Source of the DNA: Armigeres subalbatus
Taxonomy: Eukaryota > Arthropoda > Insecta > Diptera > Culicidae
NCBI RefSeq assembly: GCF_024139115.2
Contig: NC_085141.1
Coordinates: 400,045,591-400,109,590, forward strand
Reading direction: 5' to 3'
Length of the DNA: 64,000 bases
Positions within the stretch are counted from its first letter, which is position 1. Each line of letters opens with the position of its first letter. Under the pieces are notes generated by a model. The model ran no database searches. It was not told the DNA's origin and saw only the letters and a program-made list of their open reading frames with translations. The position numbers and the translations under genes are program-made. This document shows, piece by piece, positions 52,700-64,000 of the stretch.

Positions 52700-55600
52700 A
52701 TGGAAACGGTGTCAAAATCTAAAAAACGTCGGAACGTCGCTGAAGTAGTGAATGCGGTAACCAAAAAGTTAGCTTGTGGTGGATATCGCTGTTCAGTTGT
52801 CGATAGTTGTGGCTATACGCAGCTGACCTACAACGTAGGAAATTTTAAGCGACATATTCAAAAACTCCATCCAAAAGAGTATGAGGTTCTTGAATTAGGA
52901 ACGTGCCAACCCAACCCTAATTCGGGGCGACAAGATCCGAAGATTCCTGTACGAATGAGCAAAGAGCGTCTGTTTGGTGGAGTCATAAAATGCGTAACAG
53001 TACACGGATTCCCGTTCTCATTCATACATCTGGAAGGATTCCGAGAAATTATTGATCCTATTTGTGTCGCCTTAAAGGTATCTGTTAACGACAAAAACCT
53101 TACCCAGTATGTAGAAAAAGTTGCTGCGGCCATAGATACACTAATCAAGGAAGAAGTTTGCGGGAAAATGTTATCCTTAAAAATCGATGCTGCTTCTAAA
53201 ATGTATCGCAGCGTATTGGGGATCAATGCTCAGCTTATAACGGAGGAGGGAGATTACAGAAAATTGACACTTGGTAAGTAACTAAATCTTTCTGAAGTTT
53301 GATCTTAGGAAGGTATTGGAGTTCATTCAACTATTACGTAGCGCAAAGTTATGCTGTATATTTTAGACCTATCCCTTTCCCTTTTTTTGTATGAATGATT
53401 CAATTTATTTAGTACCTAGTGTAACGATTGAGCTGACTCCTTTCATCCCTCTTAAAATGTTATGTAGTTTGTCACGCAGTCCTTGAGTTTTTTGGTTTTG
53501 AAATACCAAGTTACAGGATAATAACGACAGATATTCCTGACAAAGACTCGTTTCATCACGAGATTCAAACCAACGGCGTTACCCTGTCGGAAATACCCAA
53601 GAAAAGGGTATTTCTTCTTCTTATTATTGGCATTACATCCCCCATAGGGGGTTTGCAATCTCAAGGCTTGGTGTTCAAACAGCACAGTTATTAACTGTGA
53701 GGTTTCTAAGCCAAGTTACCATTTTTGCATTTGCATATCATGAGGCTAACACGATTATACTTTTATGCCCTTTATGCCCAGGGAAGTCGAGGAAATATCC
53801 TACAAAAAACATTTCAAGAAGTTTTACTGCTCATAAACACATAACTGTCCAATGTGGATAAGAGTCCAAGCAAACATAGAACAGAGCAATTCTCTGTGAA
53901 ATCATGATTTTTTATCGAGATTTCAATTTGGTATTTTTTGATTTCCATAAAATTTCGTATATGCATACTTTGCGATCAAACAGCATAATATGCATCATTG
54001 CTTTGCTATTTTGACTCTAGGCCTAAGTAAAAACACCTTGAACACTTTCAAAAAAGTATAACTTGACAACGGCTTTCCCAATCGTTTTGGTGTATTCGAC
54101 AATATTTTAGATAATCTTTGGTGTTATATGAAAAAAAATATACACTGTGAAAAAAAATGTTAAATCATTGCAAATAAAACTTAAAAACGATTATCTCGAA
54201 ACCAAATTTTTAATTTTTTAATAATTTTTAATATGTTGTAGCAGATAATACATGTACTTTTTTACACTATGGGTAATAGTGGAGAAATAATGGACAAAAA
54301 AGTTATGATTTTTTTTAAATAAGTTGGTTTTTTAAAAATGGTCGAAATATTTTGATTATCTATCGACTCGATTTTATGAAAGCACGTGAAATTTCCAATG
54401 TAAGTGTACGATTTTTTTTTCTAAGTGCTACCGTTCCTGATATAGGGTAAAATGCCCAATAGTGGACCCCCTAGTAGCGAAATTTTGCTCTTCCTGGCAT
54501 AAGGAGTGGAAATTTTTAAAATATTAATTTTGCGTGATATCTAATATCAAGCTCTGCATCTCCTCTTTACGATACATACATAAAACACTCAAATACTCGA
54601 CGTTATTCTTTGAAATTAACATTGTAAAGTCGGACTGAATTTGCCCTATAGTAGACCCCCTGGGGGTTCATAATAGGAAATTGCTTCCCTATAGTCGACA
54701 TTTCATTTGATTTTCATGTTTCGTTTCGGGACGTTCTTCTTCCCTATTATGGACCCCCCAAAATATTCCTTTAATGGACACTCTCGTGTTTATTTTTTAT
54801 AGAATGGTAAAAAATCATCTAATTTTACTTTCCATAGCATTTTCAATGCATGTAATCAAATCATAGGACTGTAAGGTAGGTTCTCCCGATGGAATTTCAT
54901 AGCAAAATGTTTCCATTGTGCTGTAATAATGAAAAAATGCCTAGAGGGTCCACTATTGGTTGAGGGTCCACTATTGGGCATTTTACCCTACAGTGATTAT
55001 AAGATAAAATATACCGATATTTTAATTTTTCAGTCGTTTTCGAATGTTTTTCTATTCTATTCAACCTAGAATCAAATTTTACGGAGTCATTGGTATTTAT
55101 TGACAAATGCTAGTAATGGTTGACCATTTTCATGCTGTGAGGTTGTGGAAAAAATACTTTTCGAAGAAGAAAACAAACAATTTGTTTTTCTAAATACAAT
55201 TTTAAAGTGAACCATCTATGAAAAGCATTGTTCAACTGTACTAATTTTTGATATATAGTATAGCAAAAAAAAACTACACAGTAGGTCAAGGTGGGCAAAA
55301 ATTTAAACTAAAAAAATACAAAAGAACGTGTTTTAAAAAAAACGTTTTGGAAATCTTTCTGATTGCTAATTTGGTTGGTGTAGATTTGGAATTGGCCAGG
55401 CAACCCGGATAAACAATACCATAGAGTTGCAATAAAATATCATAACAATACAATACAACTTATTGATGAACTTTAAATTCTATTGATTTTATATCATACC
55501 AATTCAAGTTTCATATTGTTGTTCCAATAGACGTGCAATAAATTCTATTGCCAGTAAAATATTGGCAATGAAATTACATTAAACTCAATTGTAATGGCAA

Positions 55601-58600
55601 AAATTTGTTCGAGAAAATATCGATTTTTCTATTGTAAAGATACATAACAACAATAGAGGTAATAAACTATAGAGGACGATTGTCGCTGCGGTTCCCTTTG
55701 ATATCGTTCCCAAACATGTTGGGTACCTATCTGTCAAAACGTACTGATTTTTCATTCGTTGACATTTAGTGCCCTATCTTCGCCAGCAAAAGATGTTTCG
55801 CCAATGACGACAGCGACAATCTTCCTCTATAGTTTATTACCGTCGTCAGGGGTGACAATGGGTCAAATGGGGGTGAGAATGGGTCACTGTTTCAACTGCT
55901 TAGAATGCTTGTAGAATGGATTGAATGTATCTGAGGACAAGAAGACAAAAATATAAGAAACCTTTTTGAACGATTTTGCTCTACGCCCTCCAGGCTCGCG
56001 GTGAGAGCGATGACCCATTCTCACCCCCCAGACCCATTGTCACCCCCGATGGCGGTAGCTCTATTATAACAACCCCTATTTTCTATTGTAAAAGTGCCAT
56101 TTACAACAGGCTTTATGGTGGAAAACAATATCCTTTAATGTTATTCTATTGTGAGCCACAATAGAGTTTACCGTAATTACTATTAATTTCAGCGTACTGT
56201 TATAATAATTTCTATTGAAATTCTTTTGGAATTTTTTATTATTATGCCAAAAATAATTAAGGTTGAAAAATTCGGATTTGATTTTTTTTTAAGTAAAGAA
56301 TTTTTTCTCCATCTTCTCGTACCATGAAAATGTGCAACCACTACTCCATAACTAGTATTTGTCAATAAATATCAACGGCTTATTAAAATTTGATTCTAGG
56401 TCGAATAGAATCGAAAAAAATTCAAAAAACGACTGGAAATTAAAAAAAAAGGTTTATTTTATTTTATAACCGCTGTATCTCAGAAACGGTAGCACTTAGC
56501 AAATCACTATTTATCGAACTTTCTTCATACATTTGTCCATATTAACTTCTAACGAGCTTAGTACCACCTAAACATTAACCGACTATGTTTTCAAAGTTTA
56601 TGATTGGCCGCTACATGAAATATTTAGATGTTAATTGGTGTTGATGTCATCAAAACCTTTTTTCAGCCATGACAGAGTTGCACGATCGGCACACAGCTGT
56701 AAACTTGAAGGATGAACTGTACCATGCATTGGACCGCTTTGGCATTGATATTGCTCAGATATACAGTGTAACTGTAGATAACGGCCGAAACATGGTCAAA
56801 ATGGTGAATTTAGTAGAGAAGGATGCATTGGAAGATTTTGATTTTTTTCTGGAAAACAGTGTCGATGAAGATATACAGAAGTTGCCTGAAAATGAACTTT
56901 CTGAGAATGAAGACGAACAGATACAAGAGTACGACGACAATATAGAATGTGTTCTGAACGACTTGCATGGTATAATCAACGGGCATCAAGTCGTATGCAT
57001 TCGTTGCGGAGCGCATACTGCCCAGCTTGTAGTATCAGACGTGTGCAAGGAGCAGATATACCGGGAACAGATTAGAGCTATTACAAAGCTTGTTACAACT
57101 TTTCGGAACGCAAAGTATAAGAACTTTTTCGAAGTTTCCGGTGGGAAATATCCACCCATTCCAGTACCAACACGATGGAATTCGAATTTCATGATGAACC
57201 AGTCTCTACTCGAAAACAAGGATTTCTTCGAAAAACTTGGTCATGAATACAAAGAACTTGGTAAGTATACAGTTGTGAAACAATGAAAAATTACATACTT
57301 TTTAATCGATCAAGCGACGCGACGGTAGAATAAAAATTAGGTGTATTATGCATCCAGCACAAATCGGAAAAACCAGCGCTGTAAAACTAGCAACACTTCT
57401 TACTTCCGACAGTTGAAATAATTTGTGTCTCTGCATGATTCTAGCATAACATCAGAATAGATCTTTTCATGGAAACCAAATTGATTTTTATATTACACTA
57501 GCAGACCCGACGAACTTCGTTTCGCCAAAAATGATTTATTCTCTGATAAGTTCTAGAGTTATGCACAAATTTCTGTTTAATTTGTATGGGAGCCCCCCTT
57601 TCAAAAAGGGGGAGGGGTCTCGAGCCATCTTAGGAAGTTTCCCCGGTCCCAAAAACCTCTGCATACAAATTTTCACGCTGATCGGTTCAGTAGTTTCCGA
57701 GTCTATAAGGTTCAGACAGACAGAAATGTGCGAGCTACAAGTGGATAATTAGCTACCTAATCAATATTTGAATTGGTCAGTAATTATACGATACAATGTT
57801 CATGAGTGTTTTGTCTGTTTTTCTATGCATTTACGTCTGTGTATGCGCTTTGGCTTCCATTAAACTTTATCATATGATTAAGCTTGTAGCTTAAACAATA
57901 TTAGAGATATGCAAAATAACAGAATACGTTTGTTGGCATTTATTTTTTTCATTGGTAGTATTCCCTATTCTAAATTGAGTCACTTTAGTCTTAAAAACTG
58001 TACCAACAGATTATCCAAACCTAAAAATACTTTCAATATATTTCTTATAAACCGTTCATGTTTCTCATATTTCTTTAAAACTTGGTTATAAATTATACTT
58101 TTCATCGACAGATTTAACGCCCTACTGGAATTTTATTGAGTCATTCGTGGAAGCGTTCGAACCTTTGTATGACTGCACTCAAGTCATCCAGAAAGAGAGA
58201 TGTACTCTCAGTGATTTCTATGGTTACTGGATGGCTGCATTCGGTCGCGTAGCATCTCTGGAAAACAACATATTCCGAACGGCAATCTTGGAATCTATGG
58301 AATGTCGCGAAAAAGCCCTGTTCGATAATTACGCTTTCCAGGCATCGGTTTATATGGACCCTAGATTTTCATTCTACGGATCAATGATTTTTTCGTCGTC
58401 ACAGAAAGATCGCATTGTCGTAAGCTCATCTCTTTCAACATATGTAATTTAATCTAATAATAGATTTTTTTTATTCAAGGAGTATTTATTGGCAGTGTAC
58501 ACCAAGATAAGCAAAAACTCACAATCAGCTGTTGAACAGTCTACCTCATCTCCAACCAAAGAAACATTGCCATCTACATCGCAGGGAAAGTTCAGTCTAA

Positions 58601-58962
58601 ACAGTTATCTGTCGTCAAGACTCGGCGAAGGTTCTGTCACAGTTCCGAAAACAAATACTTTGGAAATGAGGCTACGAAATCTGCAATACCAGCCCCGAGT
58701 AGATGCTGATATTCAAGATTTTAGCATCGTGCAATACTGGGCACAGAAACGTTTTGAAGATCCAGAAATATGGAAACTCGCCAAGGTCGTATTCGGCGCT
58801 GCTGCGACACAATGCACCGTTGAGCGCGATTTTAGTCAATTTAACATTGTATTAACAAAACCAAGAAATCGAATCAAGGATGTAAATCTCGAAAATATTC
58901 TCAAGATCAGGGCTAACAAGAGCATGATTCAGAAAGCTCTTCCAGTAGCGTTGGAAAACTGA
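52700..58962 (+). CDS. hAT-family transposase, four exons, 652 residues, uninterrupted
   Basis: Exons are 52700-53273, 56667-57260, 58112-58419 and 58480-58962. Donors are GTAAGTA, GTAAGTA and GTAAGC; acceptors are TTTTTTCAG, CGACAG and TATTCAAG. Phases join without a stop (1, 1, 0). Exon 1 has a BED-type finger (C31, C37, H52, H57; RHIQKLHP) and the first catalytic Asp at about D163 (SLKIDAASK). Exon 2 has the second, about D229 (SVTVDNGRNM), the insertion motif CIRCGAHTAQL, and TRWNS. Exon 4 has the hAT dimerisation domain with catalytic Glu about E607 (ATQCTVERDFS) and LTKPRNRIKDVNLENILKI. It would excise and reinsert hAT elements in the nucleus. A poly(A) signal AATAAA lies at about 59127. 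The subfamily is not assigned. Confidence 0.85.
53615..53793 (-). mobile_element. Feilai-type SINE, 5' truncated, in intron 1
   Basis: Triplet end and body shared with other Feilai copies (AGTTATTAACTGTGAGGTTT, CATATCATGAGGCTAACACG). The tRNA-like head is missing, and a short duplication TTTATGCCC is present near the broken end. Confidence 0.8.
54445..54988. mobile_element. TA MITE family 'GGGTAAAATGCCC', 544 bp copy
   Basis: Same length and structure as 17884-18427. TA flanks at 54443-54444 and 54989-54990. The undisturbed right arm of the surrounding inverted repeat gives the empty site GAGATACAGCGG. Confidence 0.92.
55659..55841. mobile_element. MITE with GGTAATAAACTATAGAGGA ends
   Basis: The left GGTAATAAACTATAGAGGAC and the right CCTCTATAGTTTATTACC are inverted, and ATTGTCGCTG/CAGCGACAAT also pair. 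Its right end overlaps the TA target of the next MITE. Confidence 0.7.
55840..56055. mobile_element. MITE with GGGGTGACAATGGGTC ends, TA target, 216 bp
   Basis: The left CCGTCGTCAGGGGTGACAAT and the inverted right CCGCCATCGGGGGTGACAAT match and continue into GGTGAGAATGGGTCA. TA lies at 55838-55839 and 56056-56057. A partial relative is at 34980-35085. Confidence 0.8.
57497..57730 (+). repeat. Dispersed repeat ACTAGCAGACCCGACGAAC, second copy (intron 2)
   Basis: Shares the start ACTAGCAGACCCGACGAACT, TATGGGAGCCCCCC, CCCCGGTCCCAAAAACCTCT and GAGTCTATAAGGTTCAGACA with 16652-17312. Confidence 0.75.
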
Positions 58963-59489
58963 ACTGAATCGTCAATCTATACAATTTATTTGCTGGATTT
59001 GGAAGTTACATACCATTCTATTGTTCTTTTATTATTCTTGATTCTGCTTCAATTAAAATGATTTAGCATTTGTTTAATATTAATTACCTTAATAGAAAGA
59101 AATTAAACGCAAAAACAAATTTTCAAAATAAATATACTGCCGTTAATATCAAGTTGAGCACATCTGTATATGTATGTCAATACAGATGTGCCCGACTTGC
59201 GGTTAGCGACAGTATAATGATTGAAGATTTTTTTAGTCTGTGCGTGTCTGAGTGTGTCTGTGTATGTGTGTATAAAACCGAATTGTTCTAAATCTTACAC
59301 ATTCTGAGACATTTAATCTTACCTTCTTACTTGCACAGCCAAGCGAAAGAAATTCTAAACTAAACTTTCCTTCATTATAATGGTTATATAACTTATGACT
59401 AAACAAACAATTTTGTAGACAAGATCATCCAAATTTTATCATATTCAGGGGTATCAAACCTAACAGCAAGTTTTTTAAAAAATATTTTA

Positions 59490-59658
59490 GGGTAGAGAAC
59501 CATTTGGGCAGCACTCGAGCGCATTACAACCGAATTACTTGTTTTTTTAGTACATAGTTAGTTGCTGTCGATATCTAGTGATGTACAACCTGGAACGCGG
59601 TCGAGTTATTAACGTTGCGGACGGGAATAGGGGGTGCTGCCCAAATGGTCCCGCTCCC
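59490..59658. mobile_element. MITE with ACCATTTGGGCAGCAC inner repeats, TA target, 169 bp
   Basis: The left GGGTAGAGAACCATTTGGGC and the inverted right GGGAGCGGGACCATTTGGGC match and continue AGCAC. TA flanks at 59488-59489 and 59659-59660. The GGG start and TA target parallel the GGGTAAAATGCCC family. Confidence 0.85.
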
Positions 59659-60194
59659 TACTTCTGTTGTCTTTATGAGCGGTTAAATTCTTAGTAGAAG
59701 CAGAGCCAAAGGCTCGTGGAGACGTTGCCTCTAATCCATAGAAAATTTAAAAAAAAAGTCAGCCCTCATGTGAACTGGCAACAGCTCAAGGCGGAGCGAG
59801 CAGTGAAGTCGGTTATTTGCACCACGGATTGTGGGGTAAATATGTACTAGTATACCCCGACGTAATATTATTTATACAGAAAGCCCAGCGAATATGCGTG
59901 TGACGGCACTTTACTTCGTAATTAAAATAACAGAAGCACAAATTGAAATAGCGGGACTGATTCAACTAATTTAGAAACCATTGTCATCGGACATTTATTC
60001 TTAATTTTCCTAACAAGAATTGTACTCATTTGTTCCTCTTCAATCCAACTTTATTGTTCGTCTCTGCGACAGAAATGGAAACATTTTTGGGTAAGGTACA
60101 TTTAAATTTATGTAGTTGTTGAATACCTTCGAAAATGTTATTAAGTTTCGTTTTTAACTTCAAAACCACAAACAAATTATTACTTAATCATACG

Positions 60195-60600
60195 TCACAA
60201 AATTGATGTTCTACATCTTGTTCGGTGTGGCCCATGCCGAAACGAATTTGAGCTAACTTGGTCGCTGCTCTGAGGGGAAAGCATCTTTCGTAAATGTGTT
60301 ATCTGGAAAGTAAAACATATAATTCAATTTAAAAAACTAACCTGAATCAACATCGGTTTCCACATTATTTGATATGCAGTACTTACATCATTCAGGCATG
60401 TCACTCCTCCGGTGGCTTCTTGCTTCCGTAGTTTAATTTTCGATTCAGTAATCTCGGGCATGTCCATCATTCAATGTAATTTTTTGACCGACTGGCGAAT
60501 TCGTATTGACTAAAACAAGTAAGTTGTTAAGCTTTGTAATTGCTTTCGCTGTTTAAAAAAACTTACCAAGAAACGAAATATTCAATTAGTATGGCTTCAG
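60195..60600 (-). CDS. Possible small spliced gene (63 residues) antisense inside the hAT
   Basis: On the minus strand a non-coding exon ends at 60567 with donor GTAAGT. Exon 2 is 60509-60387, after acceptor TTGTTTTAG, with ATG at 60470 and donor GTAAGT. Exon 3 starts at 60302 after acceptor ACTTTCCAG and runs to a TGA at 60197-60195. Exons 2 and 3 join in phase 0 with no stop: MMDMPEITESKIKLRKQ at the start, then GGVTCLND, then ITHLRKMLS. A poly(A) signal AATAAA lies at about 60053. No domain recognised. It could be a captured host fragment, an element-encoded accessory gene or chance. Splice signals are good, but the coding length is short. Confidence 0.35.
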
Positions 60601-61311
60601 TAACCTTTATTTTAAACACTGCACCAAGTAGTTAAAAAATAAAGTTGCTAATTACTTATAATAATTCGCAACTTTGTTGCATTCAGATTCAGCTCAACTT
60701 TGAATTCGTTTCGTATCGTACGAATGTTTATTTTTTTGACAGCTAAGATGAGGTGGCGAATGTAGCCAAACATTTTGAAAGGGGGTATTTTTTTACTAAT
60801 TTGATGCACTCCAATTTTTTTTGATTAATGCTATTTACATATGTAATAAATCACTTTACGTTTTAATTTTGCACCATCTGATGATAATATTTGTTGATAT
60901 TATGAATAATATGGTATGAACATGTAAAAACAGATTCTGTATAGATGTAAATATGATTGGTCACAATGAAATCGGCTTGTTCCAAATGTAAGGCTAGAAT
61001 GAATTTTGCTTGTATCTCTTTCATCTAAATTCTCTCACCATGTAGTGAGCATCTCAGTGCACAGTTCATCAAGAAAAGTTTGACAAGTGAGACTCAGTTT
61101 TCGTTGTAGACTGGTGAAAAATGAGGAACGAAAAGAGAAGTGATGGTGAGTGATACCTTCTGCGAAACTCGCTTTTCCTTTCATATTGCGATTTTCGTTT
61201 CTCACTAATCGTGAAAAAAGGCTATTTTCTTCTCGCGAGAAAGAAAACTACGAACCCTGGTCATGAGAATCTTCTTGCCTAACGTCCTAGTTGGGGGCGG
61301 TGACGAATTTG

Positions 61312-61510
61312 GGGCTAAGGAACTTAGAGATTAAGGAATTTAGGTATTCAGGAATCTAGAAACTTGGGAATTTACGATTTTAGAAATTTAGAAATTTGGG
61401 AATTTAGCAATTTATGAAATTAGGGATTTAGGAATTTATTAATTTAAAAATTCAGGAATATGGGAATTTAGGAATTTGTGTGTTTAGGAGTTTAGGAATT
61501 TGGGAATTCA
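61312..61510. repeat. GGAATTTAG minisatellite
   Basis: About 20 imperfect 8-10 bp units such as AGGAATTTAG, GGGAATTTAG and AGAAATTTAG just outside the hAT right end. Confidence 0.9.
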
Positions 61511-61514
61511 AGAA

Positions 61515-62190
61515 TCTCCGTTGAATACCTTCTAGAGTTCTTCCCGAAACCCATCGTAGAGATCCTCAGGATTCCATTCAGGAGAATCCCATAGAAATTA
61601 CTCCTGCAGTTCTTATATGAATTCTTCCTGAAGTTCAACCAGGAATTCCTCCTGGATTTCCTGAATGAGCTATACAAAGAGATGTTAGAGAGTTTCTACA
61701 TAAATTCCTTCTGCAGTTCCTCCACGAATATCTCCTAAAGTTCAGCCAGAAATTCCCCCTGAGGAGCTGATTTACTGAGCTACAGCGGTGCTCGATTTTA
61801 CTGAGCTCGAAAAAGAAAAACTTAGTGTGTATCCTTTTTGATATCGTCCTGAAAATTCTCCGGGAATTTTTCAAATTTAAAATATTGCTGCCGAATGATT
61901 TTTTTTTCTCTCATTTGTCACTCCTAAAAGTTGTAACCGACGTGAGTTATTCCAAGAAATCCTGGAAGAGAATTTCTGGAGGAACCCCAGGTAGAATTCC
62001 TGGAGGAGCTCCAAGAAAAAATCCCGAAAGAACTTCACAAGGAAACCCTGGAAAAGCTCCTGAAAAATCAAAGAAGAAATATTTGGAAGAACTACGGGAG
62101 GATCTTCAGGAGTAATTTCTGGAGAAGCTCCAAGAAGACATTTTTGAAGAAACTCCAGGAAGGAATCCTGGAAGAGCTCCAAGAAGAATT
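61515..62190. repeat. Degenerate AATTCCTCCTGGA-type repeat region
   Basis: Imperfect motifs of ATTCCTCCTGGAATT type in both orientations; around 61950-62180 the orientation reads TGGAGGAATTTCTGGAG. Open frames here (for example the Gly/Pro/Lys-rich one at 61825-62115) are repeat products. Confidence 0.75.
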
Positions 62191-64000
62191 CCTAAGATTT
62201 ATTCTGAATTTCTCCAGGAATTCATTCTGAATTTACCCAGGAATTCATTCTCACTTCCACCAGGAATTCATTCATATTTCCCCCAGAAATTCATTCTGAA
62301 TTCCCTCAGGAATTCTTTCTGAATTTGCCCAAGAATTCATTCTCACTCTCACCAGGAATTCATTCTGAATTCCCCCAGGAATTTATTCTGAATTCCCCCA
62401 GGAATGCATTTTGAATTCCCCAGGAATTCATTTTGAATTCCCCAGGAATTCATTTTGAATTCCCCAGGAATTCATTTTGAATTCCCCAGGAATTCATTTT
62501 GAATTCCCCAGGAATTCATTTTGAATTCCCCAGGAATTCATTTTGAATTCCCCAGGAATTCATTTTGAATTCCCCAGGAATTCATTCTGAATTCCCCAGG
62601 AATGCATTCTGAATTCCCCAGAATTCATTCTGAATTCCCAGAAATTCATTCTGAATTCCCCAGGAATTCATTCTGAATTCCCCAGAATTCATTCTGAATT
62701 CCAGGAATTCATTCTGAATTCCCAGGAATTCGTTCTGAATCCCCAGGAATTCGTTCTGAATTCCCCCAGGAATTCGTTCTGAATTCCCCCAGGAATTCGT
62801 TCTGAATTCCCCCAGGAATTCGTTCTGAATTCCCCAGTAATTCATTCTGAATTTCCCCAGAATTCATTCTGAATTCCCAGGAATTCATTCTGAATTCCAC
62901 CAGAATTCATTCTGAATTCCCCAGGAATTCATTCTGAATTCCCCAGGAATTCATTCTGAATTCTCCCAGGAATTCATTCTGAATTCCCAGAATTCATTCT
63001 GAATTCCCCAGGAATTCATTCTGAATTCCCAGAATTCATTCTGAATTCCCCAGGAATTCATTCTGAATTCCCCAGGAATTCATTCTGAATTCCCCAGAAT
63101 TCATTCTGAATTCCCCAGGAATTCATTCTGAATTCCCCAGGAATTCATTCTGAATTCCCAGGAATTCATTCTGAATTCCCCAGAATTCATTCTGAATTCC
63201 CCAGGAATTCATTCTGAATTCCCCAGGAATTCATTCTGAATTCCCAGAATTCATTCTGAATTCCCCAGGAATTCATTCTGAATTCCCCAGGAATTCATTC
63301 TGAATTCCCCAGGAATTCATTCTGAATTCCCCAGGAATTCATTCTGAATTCCCAGAATTCATTCTGAATTCCCCAGAATTCATTCTGAATTCCCCCAGGA
63401 ATTCATTCTGAATTCCAGGAATTCATTCTGAATTCCAGGAATTCATTCTGAATTCCCCAGAATTCATTCTGAATTCCCAGGAATTCATTCTGAATTCCCC
63501 AGGAATTCATTCTGAATTCCCCAGGAATTCATTCTGAATTCCCCAGGAATTCATTCTGAATTCCCCAGGAATTCATTCTGAATTCCCCAGGAATTCATTC
63601 TGAATTCCCAGGAATTCATTCTGAATTCCCAGGAATTCATTCTGAATTCCCCAGAATTCATTCTGAATTCCCCAGGAATTCATTCTGAATTCCCCAGGAA
63701 TTCATTCTGAATTCCCAGGAATTCATTCTGAATTCCCCAGAATTCATTCTGAATTCCCCAGGAATTCATACTTAATTCCCCAAGGAATTCATTCTGAATT
63801 CCCACAGGAATTAATTCTGAATTCCCACAAGAATACATTCTGAATTCCCCCAGGAATTCATTCCGAATTCTCCCAGGAATTCATTCTGAATTCCCCCAGG
63901 AATTCATTCTGAATTCCCCCAGGATTTCTTTCTGAATTCCCCCAGGAATTCATTCTGAATTCCCACAGGAATTCATTCTGAATTCCCACAGGAATTCATT
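62190..64000. repeat. 22-bp satellite, runs off the window
   Basis: Unit GAATTCATTCTGAATTCCCC plus AG, about 80 copies with lengths of 18-24 bp from variable C runs and presence or absence of GG. Each unit carries two GAATTC (EcoRI) sites. The centre (62400-62580) has a T variant (CATTTTGAATTC), and 62720-62830 has a G variant (TTCGTTCTGAATTC). Flanking units are more divergent. Confidence 0.97.

Larger units (their letters stand above)
54405..56510. mobile_element. Long inverted-repeat element in intron 1
   Basis: Arms of roughly 220-250 bp (54405-54444 plus 54989-55190, and 56270-56510) are inverted: for example CTAAGTGCTACCGTTCCTGA left, and CTAAGTGCTACCGTTTCTGA in the inverse of the right arm, then CAGTCGTTTT and GACAAATRCTAGT blocks. 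The left arm is split by the TA MITE. The spacer holds two nested MITEs and CTATTGTAAA-rich DNA. Outer ends and TSD unclear. Confidence 0.7.
52360..61259 (+). mobile_element. Large hAT transposon with intact transposase frame, 8.9 kb
   Basis: The left end CAGGGTTCCTACTTCTCACT and the inverted right end CAGGGTTCGTAGTTTTCTTT match at 16 of the first 21 positions. Flanks GGCATGAG (52352-52359) and GTCATGAG (61260-61267) form an 8-bp TSD with one mismatch. The subterminal regions are rich in CTCAC/GTGAG motifs, possible transposase-binding sites (inference). It contains the four-exon transposase, nested elements in intron 1, a small MITE near 59.5 kb and a possible antisense small gene. Confidence 0.88.

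Noticed and set aside
62582..62900. Long minus-strand open frames rich in NEFLG repeats
   Set aside because: They are translations of the 22-bp satellite; a repeat length not blocked by stops gives open frames without selection.

Overview
This window looks like repeat-rich intergenic or intronic DNA from a mosquito, most likely Aedes. The evidence is five copies of a tRNA-headed SINE ending in GAA/AAG triplets (Feilai-type), a Juan-like Jockey element with a poly(A) tail, three RTE-type LINE copies, a BEL/Pao element, a Ty3/gypsy element, several hAT elements with 8-bp target site duplications (TSDs), and many MITEs. I found no ordinary multi-exon host gene, tRNA or rRNA gene. Species assignment is inference; no search was run.

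Layout. 0-3 kb: decayed Ty3/gypsy element (minus). 3.2-5.3 kb: RTE-type LINE (plus). 5.3-9.6 kb: BEL/Pao element (minus) split by a foldback-like transposon (6544-8367) with a perfect 9-bp TSD. 10-11.6 kb: a Feilai SINE and featureless DNA. 11.6-25.3 kb: pieces of Jockey-type LINE on the minus strand cut by a 1.4-kb hAT (12103-13500), a 3.8-kb hAT (16544-20303) that carries further insertions, and a 4.4-kb Juan-like element (20428-24875). 27.7-29.9 kb: a second RTE copy (minus) with a 29-bp hairpin mutation. 30-39.6 kb: transposase and LINE relics, MITEs, SINEs and a second small foldback-like element. 40-43 kb: a third RTE copy sitting in a GGATT-rich minisatellite. 43-46.5 kb: MITEs whose empty sites are visible in paralogous repeats in this window, a 1.2-kb hAT and a PIF/Harbinger-like element. 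49-51.7 kb: a third foldback-like element holding a 52-bp tandem array.

52360-61259 is the most gene-like region: an 8.9-kb hAT transposon with CAGGGTTC termini, a near-perfect 8-bp TSD, and a four-exon transposase whose splice sites join into an uninterrupted 652-residue reading frame with a BED-type zinc finger and the expected D, D and E residues. A possible small spliced gene lies antisense between the transposase and the right terminus. 61.3-64 kb is minisatellite DNA ending in a 22-bp satellite that runs off the window.

The main discovery candidate is the foldback-like group. Two full elements share a terminal motif and TSD length, and their subterminal tandem repeats differ mainly at one core base. 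A third short element has a related unit. This suggests one lineage whose terminal minisatellites have been homogenised and diverged together.
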